NCBI GenBank assembly: GCA_027924585.1
Contig: BSBM01000050.1
Span: 9,261,501 to 9,325,500, forward strand
Source: Larix kaempferi
Lineage: Eukaryota; Streptophyta; Pinopsida; Pinales; Pinaceae
DNA: 64,000 bases
Direction of reading: 5' to 3'
Part shown: one piece after another, positions 12,201 to 19,897 of the stretch
Layout of the letters: every line of letters starts with the position of its first letter
Position numbering within the stretch: the first letter of the stretch is position 1
The notes under the pieces: generated by a model
The model's input: the letters and a program-made list of their open reading frames with translations, nothing else
The model's database searches: none
Told to the model about the DNA's origin: nothing
Translations under genes and position numbers: made by a program

Positions 12201-13610
12201 TCATAGCTTGGATATTTTAATATGGTCGAGACACCATAATTTAAACCCATCATATAATCCATGTGAAACAATGCCTTCGAAGTTTGCCTAATGGACGTAA
12301 ATACCTTGCCCTACAACAACAAAGTTATGCATTATTAATAATGTTTAAAATTACGATGAGGATTCATCATTGTTTCAGAAATAAAAATCATAGCATGAGT
12401 AATAGAATTATTTGCATGATTATCCATAAAGGTTGAAATAACATAGTTCATATGTCATTCCTTTATCAATCAAAACATTAGGATAATACCTTTAAATCTT
12501 GCATTGTATAGATTAAACCTTGACTTACTAATTCATGCGATATAAACATCGTTCAAAACTCAACCTTGGTGTATTCTAGACATAGAGAAAATGTATTTGC
12601 ATAAAAGAAAAGTTATAATGATCAGGGTGCAATGCAAGCTCTATTTGGTTCATAAAAACCTACCACGACATTGCCAATCACCCTAATCTCATGTGAAGGA
12701 CATAGATCTTTTCCTTAAGTCTATGAGATAATGAATTGATATTGGATTTAGCTGTTACATTTATGCTACCATGATGCTAAATGCGATAGCTGTACACAGA
12801 TGGTATAGGACTTGCCAGTCCTTCTTAGGTGACTTCCACTTTTAGGATTCCAGTTTCATAGTTCTTAACTTTGGATCAGGGTTACTTAAAACCTTTTCAC
12901 TTATTGTTACGATGCATTAACAATCACTTCATTTTTTCAGATTTCTTATAACAAGTAGGTGAGTTTACTCAAGGTAGCTTATAATTCCTAAACCATTTTC
13001 AATCATAGACATAAGAATATTTTATCAATCCATATAAATCCTGAGATGTTAAGAGGAGATATGTAACTGATAGAATATCTTGCAAATGCTAGAAACAAGC
13101 AAATTATATTTTGACCACACCAGATCCCTTACCATTGCAGTTGCAAATCAAAATACATTCTAACTTTAAAACTGGTATGATGTGATAACTGAACGAGTAA
13201 AAACTAAAGATCACAGGAAGGGTTCTACCTTTAAACACTTGATAACCTGGCTAGCATGCTTAGACACTTTACTGAACGATTGGTACAGCTAATTGAATTT
13301 TAATACTTTAAAGATTTAAATGTAGCAACCCGCACATTACCTGTATATCTGTAAGAGAAAGACAATTCGATGCATTAGCTCGGAAGCTAAGTAAGCCCAG
13401 TCTGACATGGAAAATCCCCCTTGTGGTTGCAGAACAGAAAACAATTAGTAACTGTAAATAAAACTCATATTAAAATTTAAGTACAATAACAGATACTTCA
13501 GACACATTTATGTTCATTTAATCTAATCAAAACAGTTAAATGACTGCATTTAATTATATTACATGCTATTTTAAAAAATTTAAATTTTTCGAAAATTTTG
13601 GGTTTTGACA
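9233..13610 (+). mobile_element. 4,378 bp TG...CA insertion (LTR-type, solo LTR or non-coding element)
   Basis: It is bounded by TAACC on both sides (9228-9232 and 13611-13615), a perfect 5 bp target duplication inside the TRIM LTR. It begins TGTCACATACCCC and ends GGGTTTTGACA, so the termini are TGTCA...TGACA. Imperfect inverted similarity continues for about 28 bp. No gag or pol frame is visible. The first kilobase resembles an LTR: CTCGGGGGT at 9828-9836 is followed by GGTAGGGAGGAAC, a pair also found in the insertions at 24,037 and 55,662. It may be a very long solo LTR, a non-autonomous LARD-like element, or an element whose second LTR I could not recognise. Orientation is taken from that shared motif. 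Confidence 0.7.
11711..11975 (+). repeat. Tandem duplication of about 130 bp inside the 4.4 kb insertion
   Basis: Two diverged copies share GATAAACCCTAG / GGTAAACCCTGG, CAACAGC, TCCAAACGATACA(A/G)TG and GCATAGAA(A/G)CTACTAG, with starts about 128 bp apart. The small ORFs on both strands here are by-products. Confidence 0.7.
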
Positions 13611-13659
13611 TAACCCATGTCACGAAACTCACCTAGAGCGCTGGATGCAAATGACAACA
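13611..13659 (-). repeat. TRIM LTR, second part after the insertion
   Basis: TAACC (13611-13615) is the second copy of the insertion target. CATGTCACGAAACTC through GACAACA completes the LTR, matching 9036-9079 of the intact LTR with a few substitutions. Confidence 0.83.
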
Positions 13660-13975
13660 ACCAATATTTTCTTTACAAGAGACCGTTTTTTAAAAATGAT
13701 CCAATGGTCATGTTCATAATTCATCTACCTGCAATCCGATGCTTTCCTAAAAAAATTATCCCTCATAGGTGGGAAATGGTGGGAATTTTCCCAAGCCTAC
13801 TTAAACCATTTTTCAATACTTAACCAATTTTTCCAATGGTGAGAATTTTTCTAGGAGGTTGCAAAACATGCTGAATGGTTGTTTTGGATGGAAAATATCT
13901 CCTTGACCAGAGACTTTGTCTCAAAAAGTAGTCAATGGTAGAGTGAACTGATTTTATGGAAGGGTGCAAAATGGC
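13660..13975 (+). repeat. Satellite array block 1, continuation
   Basis: After ACCAA the sequence resumes the 420 bp unit at CAATATTTTCTTTAC, then ATTCATCTACCTGCAATCC and GGGTGCAAAATGG. It ends near 13,975 with a shortened unit. This is the left edge of the 8.85 kb block that separates the two arrays. Confidence 0.85.
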
Positions 13976-14014
13976 ATAAATTTGAATTTTTGTTGCACAA
14001 CATTACGTTACTTA

Positions 14015-14100
14015 GAGTGTAAAATTACAAGTAAAATTTGAGTGTAAAATTACAAGTAAAATTTGAGTGTAAAATTACAAGTTAATTTGAGTGTAAAATT
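14015..14100 (+). repeat. 25 bp tandem repeat near the left edge of the block
   Basis: The unit GAGTGTAAAATTACAAGTAAA plus ATTT recurs about three and a half times, the last copies shortened. It lies about 40 bp inside the point where the satellite stops. Confidence 0.85.
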
Positions 14101-14643
14101 ATTTTTTTTCCTGGGAAAAAAGCGTAATTTTATTTCATCCAATGAGAACAAAATTACATTCTGTAGATACACTTTGTAAGGAGTGTATTTATGATATTTA
14201 TTTCCTTTTGGATAGACCTGTAGTCTTCTTTTATGCTTCTGATGCATTTAGCTTTTTACATTTCTAATACTAATCCTTTAAAACACTATCTTCTTGTTTA
14301 ATAGACATAATTACATATTATGAAAAAATTGTCCTCTGAGAAGGACTCTGAATTCTGAAAAAAGAGCCAAAAACTGGGTGAGACAAAATTCTGTGAAATA
14401 ACAAAAAGGGAAAAAAAAGGAAAGATCCTGAAGTTGTTGAAGAGCCTCTGTCAAATCTGGTCATTTTATGAACGGTCTGTGGTAAAATTCTTGAACTTCT
14501 CCATTGATATTTTCTTTTATCTTCCACATGCCCAAAGCCCTGTCCACCTAAATTACATTTATGATATATTTTAGTTTTATTTAATTAGAGAAATTATATC
14601 TGAAATCTAATGCCAATATTGATTGTTTTTGTTTATTTTGTAG
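14101..14643. other. Non-coding or unrecognised upstream part of the plus-strand gene
   Basis: A T-rich stretch ends in a good splice acceptor (TTTATTTTGTAG at 14,632-14,643). A Lys/Glu-rich frame with stops lies at 14,320-14,470 and could be an upstream exon, but nothing confirms it. Confidence 0.35.
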
Positions 14644-15811
14644 AGTATATCATCAACGTATAATTCAAATGAGCCATCTCAACAAAATATTCCTCGAAAA
14701 AGAGGTCGACGTAAGGGTCTAGATTACTCAAAACTTCCAACTTTGGAACCACGTGACATTATACTTCAATTCACTCATGGTAGAGGTAAAAAGACAACGC
14801 AATGTGTTGCTCATGGACAATGTCAAGGATTTCAAGATCAGAACTCCATACCACAGAACGAGTCCACAAGTTTCCCTCTAACAACAAGCAATCATCCAAC
14901 CATTCTTCAAACTCAATGTCCTCAATGTAAGCAACCAATGACAAACAACAATGTTGCTGGACAACAGAGGCAAACTTTGTCTCCAATTGCATTTGAAGGG
15001 AATGTTAATGCACAAAGTGGAAATATTTATGAAAGAATGAACTCTGTTCCAGAGAATGGGAGGGTCCCATTACAGGATGCCATTACATTGAACGTTGAGT
15101 TGCAAAATAAAAATCTGTACCAAAGAATGAAACCAGTTTTACAGAATGAGGCCCTACTTTTCCCTCAAAGATCAGTGATTGATGCTACTATTGTTACAAA
15201 TCACTCTGAGCAAAGTGTAGGTTGTGTTTCTCAACAACCTAGGGAACCTTTGACTGCATTAACTAATGAAGGGAATCAAAGTGTAGAGCCCAATGGGCAG
15301 CAATTGGAAAATGAAACTCTTATGAACTTGGATGCAAGTGGAAGACATGAAACAACTGAAATAATTGCATTTCATGAACAAATGGACAGAAATGCAACTA
15401 CAAAAAAACAAAATTCTACAATTGGTCAAGCTGTAGCAGAAATGCCATAAGGGTTTTCAGAAAATGAAACTACAAATGCTAAGAGAAGGTCACTAGCAAA
15501 CTGCTTAAGTACATACTTATTGCATTTTAAGAAGCGACCGGGATGGTATAACCACAGACTAAATGAGGGGAAGACAAAATTTAAAGAAATTGGGTTTTTC
15601 TGGAAAATCGATTGAAGATGTAGATGAGAATAACATTATTGATGGAATCGGGTACTTCATGAGCAAAAACTATAATGAAGAATCTAAAATTGAGGATTTT
15701 CTTGAACATCTAAATGGATTCCTTTATAAAATTCGATCAATTGTTGTGGCAGAAATTCGTAAGGATTTTATGTCGAGGAACATGGTTCAGTATTTATCGA
15801 ATCAAGCATGA
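14644..15811 (+). pseudogene. N-terminal exon(s) of an unknown, probably transposon-encoded protein
   Basis: An acceptor at 14,643 opens a frame reading SISSTYNSNEPS, then RKRGRRKGLDYSKLPTLEP, a basic AT-hook-like patch. A Gln/Asn-rich, low-complexity stretch follows to TAA at 15,448. The same frame continues past the stop with KRRSLANCLSTYLLHFKKR and PGWYNHRLNEGKTKF. A frameshift near 15,590 then moves it to KKLGFSGKSIEDVDENN and FLEHLNGFLYKIRSIVVAEI (15,563-15,811). A basic RG-rich start before a spacer is seen in plant DNA-transposon proteins, but I do not recognise the family. It is broken by at least one stop and one frameshift. Confidence 0.5.
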
Positions 15812-17132
15812 CTCATAAGGATTTGCAATGTCTTAAGAGAATTGATGCTCATGGTGTACTAAAGGGGGTTAATCCAATATCAATTTGTAGCGAAATGAAA
15901 AAGTGGAGCAAAGAAGCCGAGGATATTAATATGGATAGGGAGAGAACTGATGGTTTCACATATGGATTTAGGGTCAAGCACGTAAAGTCATATGCCTCTT
16001 TATGGTTGAATCGTTTGAAAAATAGTATGGAACTATAGTCAATGAAGTTTCTTTCAAACTTGGTATTGATTCTTGCATACATTATGATCGAGGTGGGCAG
16101 GCATATGAGATATTATTTGAGTTACTAGAAGACAATGGATTGATGTCTTGTGTAAGCCTTGGAAAATGGGATGGAAAATAAGAATATAGACAAGTTTTAG
16201 CACATCCTGTTGATCCTGAAATGAGAACTTAATGAAACAGATAAATAAGCTTTCAGAAGATGGCATCACTATGGTAGATGGAAGGGTTGTGAAAATTAAT
16301 TTGTTCGAGTGTCATGATCTAGTGGCCATATGTAGTTTAGTATGCAATAATAGTGTTTCTCCAATGGGAAATAATTTTTGTCCTTGGTGCACATGCCATA
16401 AGAAAACAATACACATGGTTACATATGAAATCAACATTGGAGAAGGAGATACTATTCGTAGTGTTTCTGAATGTTCGGTAATGTCAACAGAATTGTTGCT
16501 TGTAAGCTGTGCAAATTTATTACAAGTTTTGAAATTAATGTTTATATCTTGCCAAAACATTCCTAATCTAACTATGTTCTTGAACTTTACCATAAGAGTT
16601 GAATCCCGCTTTGGAACCAAGAAAAGGATGGGAATAAAAGTTAGATGAGCATATTACAAGCATTCAACCAAACTTATCTACTAGAAATATGACTATTGTG
16701 AAGAACTATCCCATTGACAGAAGAAATGATGAAAAGGTACACACTTTCATGATTGGATCTTAACTAGAAATTAAGCTTCTTAGTATTTCAATAATTCCTA
16801 CCCTCAAAAACTGTTGCTTCCAATTACAGTTGACTCCTGTCTCAATGGCCAAGCTTGTATATTGTTCTCACCATGCTGGGATCAGAACATTTTTTAAGAT
16901 GTTTCGTGAAATTCAAAGAATTGCACAATATTATGACAAGGTACATCCAACTAGAGGCGTGGAGAAAACAAAATTTGTTCAAATTTGGGAGGAAATGGAG
17001 AAAATTGGTGTTCCATGTAAGCTAGGAGAACTATACCATCATAAAAGCCAATAATACAATGATCTTAACTATGGGAAATCAGATAGATCAGCATCAGACA
17101 AGATCCTCATTCGACATGAGGGAATTTTAAAG
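15808..17132 (+). pseudogene. Middle exons of the unknown protein, with a Cys/His cluster
   Basis: Fragments in order: DLQCLKRIDAHGVLKGVNPI (15,808-16,038); VNEVSFKLGIDSC and YEILFELLEDNGLMSC in a shifted frame; then 16,232-16,648 with GRVVKINLFECHDLVAICSL and NFCPWCTCHKK. The last contains a C-x2-C-x-C-H cluster that could bind zinc. An intron of 93 nt (GT at 16,737, AG at 16,828-16,829) joins DRRNDEK to LTPVSMAKLVYCSHHAG. A sequence ending SASDKILIRHEGILK stops at a donor, GT at 17,133. In several eukaryotic transposase-like families a Cys-rich segment precedes a helical 'LV-CSHHA' segment in this order. That is resemblance, not identification. Several frameshifts and stops make it non-functional. 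Confidence 0.5.
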
Positions 17133-17312
17133 GTTTAATAATTATGCTAACATATCAATTATTTTTTATGTGGGCATCGACTAACAATAAATTATGTTGT
17201 TATTATGTTTTGACTATTGTTGAATGGCTCTCAGTGTTATATACTTAGAAAATAAAACATAGTATTTATTCATATGCATTGAAACTTATGTATTGTTTCT
17301 ATGTTATTGAAG

Positions 17313-18049
17313 GCCTAGCAGATGAAGAGAAGAATAAAAAGTTGGTGAGTATGTGGAAGTGTTATAAAGAATTCCACATGTTTCAACTGCAAGGGTGTAG
17401 GGGGGATGATGTATATGCATATGAGAAAATGTACGTCGGTTTCATTATATTATCTAGTTTGAATGGTGGTATCATTTCATTCATGACAAAGAGTTTGATC
17501 CATTGTCATTGCAGGATTGGATTCCTTGCAAGTGAGTTATTGTGGCTGTGTTCTTGTTGTTTAGGAGATGATATGGTTCCTTATATGCATGTCCAAGGGG
17601 CCCATGCTCTTGAGATGACACATTCTATTCGTCCTTATACGTTGGGACATTTAAGGAATGAAGTAATGGAGCGTAAGCATAGAGAAATGAAAATTTTGAA
17701 TAAAAACCAAGGAGGAGGAAGAGGAGTCCATAAGGACAATAGAAGCACATTTGAACATGATAGAATGTTTCTTGTAAATGAGATGATAGCACAATTTTTC
17801 AAGCTTTCTATGAGATCAGAAGGCACTTTCCAAAAGTTTAGACAAAGAAGATTATTTCCTTCAAATATTAGAAGTCAACTTCATGTTGGATATGATAAGT
17901 CAAGGAATCGATCGAATAAGGAAACTGCAACACAATTGGCATCACGTTTCCCTGATGTCACTTGTCAACAAGTGGAACAACTATTTAAATCACGGGAAAA
18001 AAAGTCTAAGAAATCATTGATTGCACCACTAACAATAATTTTTTCCTAA
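17313..18049 (+). pseudogene. C-terminal catalytic-like exon of the unknown protein (transposase-like)
   Basis: After a 180 nt intron (17,133-17,312, acceptor TTATTGAAG) the frame reads LADEEKNKKLVSMWKCYKEF. A candidate in-frame intron of 84 nt (17,431-17,514, GTACGT...ATTGCAG) follows. Then come IGFLASELLWLC, VPYMHVQGAHALE, RPYTLGHLRNEVMERKHREM, a Gly-rich GGGRGVHKDN, FEHDRMFLVNEMIAQFF, and a basic tail ending QQVEQLFKSREKKSKKS. A 'P-MHV--H---E' segment followed by acidic N-E--E-KH-E resembles the C-terminal part of poorly described DDE-like transposases, with Glu in NEVMERKHRE a possible catalytic acid. I cannot name the family. This exon is open for 240 codons, the best preserved part. Confidence 0.5.
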
Positions 18050-18103
18050 TTTTATATGTTATCTCGTTCGATTTTCACTTTATAGAGTGATGAGTCATAA
18101 TGT

Positions 18104-18797
18104 GTGTGTTTAATTATTAATATGTCCTCCCAGTTCAATAACTATCTTCCGAGATCAAAACCAATCAAAAAATATGGAGAAGAGGCTTATCGTGAATCAC
18201 ATCGCTTTGGAAAGCAGAAGGCGAAAAATGGTGTTAAAACAAAAAAACAACAACCTGTCTTTCCCTCCAATAGTCAATATTGTAATTAGTTCAATTCATT
18301 ACATATCAGCATGTCTTTATCAATCTAGTTGATTTTTGGTTGAAGTTACAACTTTTGCTCGAACTTTGACTTTTTCCACCTCGTTGGTCACAGGAAATGA
18401 GTCAGTCTGGTGTGATCAAAAACAACAAATTCAAAGGGAACTTGGTTCTGATACCCTAATGATGGATGATGACAATAACAATAAAACTTTGGGTCTTTCA
18501 TCATCGACAAAAGAGGCATTGGAGACCAGTCAAATACAAGAATTGAATGGAGCAACTATTGTTGATATGCCATTGATGGAATCTATGATTCACAATAGAA
18601 GGTGCCTTTCATCCTCAATAAATGGAGCAGTGCAGAGTGCTGATGAACAAGAAATTCAAGGGACAGTTCTTGAAATCCAAGTATTGGAAGCTAACAATCA
18701 TATTGAAACTAGTCTTGATAAACCAAGTATGAGACAACCAAAAAAGAGAAAAGTCCAAAATGATCATAAAGCAACATTATATGCAAAGTGGTGAAGA
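18104..18797 (+). pseudogene. Downstream exons ending in a PKKRKV nuclear localisation signal
   Basis: 18,104-18,289 encodes a basic stretch (SKPIKKYGEEAYRESHRFGK, then KQKAKNGVKTKKQQ). An acceptor TTGGTCACAG near 18,386-18,395 opens an acidic, Ser/Thr-rich frame ending RQPKKRKVQNDHK and TLYAKW, with TGA at 18,792-18,794. PKKRKV (18,738-18,755) is identical to the classical monopartite import signal. A nuclear role fits a transposase or transposition accessory protein. Whether these exons belong to the gene ending at 18,049 or to a second transcript is not settled by the sequence: 18,049 ends in a stop, so alternative splicing would be needed. Confidence 0.5.
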
Positions 18798-19020
18798 ACA
18801 TAACATTCGTAATGAAATGGAATTCATATGGTCTTAATGTATTAAGATACCTATTTTGTTGATATTTTGGTGATATTTGTGGCCTTAATGTATTAAGAGA
18901 CCTGTTTTGTTGAAAATTCCAAAATGATCATAAAGCAACATTGTATGCAAAGTGGTGAAGAACATAGCATTCGTAATGAAATGGAATTCATATGTTCTTA
19001 ATGTATTAAGAGACCTATTA
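18755..19020 (+). repeat. Tandem duplication, period 164 bp
   Basis: CCAAAATGATCATAAAGCAACATT...TGGAATTCATATG at 18,755 recurs at 18,919, copying the last codons and stop of the plus-strand gene into its 3' flank. A third partial motif (CTTAATGTATTAAGA) appears at 18,831, 18,882 and 18,998. Confidence 0.9.
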
Positions 19021-19159
19021 TTGATGGATATAGTTCGGAATTCATTCTATTATTAGGCTATTAGAAGGATAAAACATGCACAGGTTGAAGGATATTGGGG
19101 CTTCCATGACTGCTGGGTTCATTTAGAATCCAAAATCAAAGAGAAAATTCCAGAATAAC

Positions 19160-19330
19160 AAACTGTTATGCTGAGAACATGCCCATATTTATAAGCAATG
19201 AGGTTTACTGCTTCTTTGAGGTCTGAATCATGCACAGATTACCCAGAATTAACCTAGAAATGCCTCTCAATGCTATTAGGAGGTTAGGAACAGGTCTGAG
19301 AATTTATTTTAAAACCCAGAATGTGCCCAA
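19160..19330 (+). repeat. Fragment of a dispersed repeat, relative at 32,155-32,320
   Basis: Shared order: ACATG(C/T)CCA, GGTTTACT(G/A)CTTC, ACC(C/T)A(G/C), AATGCTA(T/C)TAG, ATT(T/G)ATTT(T/C)AAAACCCAG. The similarity is loose. No coding sense is visible. Confidence 0.4.
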
Positions 19331-19499
19331 ATTTGAGAAAATGTTGCTTACTGTCATTCTATGGACCTGTGCATATAAAATCCATCAAAGAAGGTGAGGA
19401 AGCACTTGGATCCACAAACAAAAGTGGTCATAAGTGCAAAAATGTCACTATGAAATTGTTGAGAATCATGCCTCACATCACAATAAAGTATAAGCCAAA

Positions 19500-19841
19500 G
19501 CATTGACTGTAGAACCACTAACTCCTGGACATAAAGAACATCTCAATAAAAAACTGAGGACTTCATAAACATGAATACCATATGAATGAGGACTGAATAA
19601 ACATGAATAGCATAATTCATAAGAATTGACTGTAGAACCACTAACTCCTAGACATAAAATGTAAGACAAATAAAAATAATTTTTCATTATATGTCGATAA
19701 ATACAAAACTCCATCATACAAAAATTCATTTTTCTCTGTCGATAAATACAAGACTCCATCACACAAAATGCATTTTTTGTTGTCTGCCGATAAATAAATA
19801 AAAACATCATAAAAAATGGGTTTTCCATTATCTACCGATAA

Positions 19842-19893
<52 letters not shown>

Positions 19894-19895
19894 TG
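19500..19895 (+). repeat. Minisatellites and TA microsatellite between the convergent genes
   Basis: ATTGACTGTAGAACCACTAA occurs at about 19,503 and 19,624 with a repeated CATAAACATGAATA core between. A roughly 50 bp unit (GTCGATAAATACAAAACTCC then CATCATACAAAAA) is repeated about four times from 19,683 to 19,845. (TA)n follows at 19,843-19,889. Open frames on the minus strand here simply read the repeat. Confidence 0.85.
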
Positions 19896-19897
19896 AT

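Larger units (their letters stand above)
8945..13659 (-). mobile_element. TRIM (miniature LTR retrotransposon) split by a later insertion
   Basis: Without the 4,378 bp insertion and its duplicated 5 bp, the element is 332 bp: 135 bp LTR, 62 bp internal part, 135 bp LTR. It has no coding sequence, as expected for a TRIM mobilised in trans. The internal part ends on the plus strand with CTCTGATACCA (9129-9139), the reverse complement of TGGTATCAGAG, which is the plant initiator-Met primer-binding site. It lies two bases from the LTR. A purine tract (minus strand of 9081-9090) abuts the other LTR. Orientation is therefore minus. It landed in a satellite unit, which continues at 13,660 exactly where it broke. 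Confidence 0.88.
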
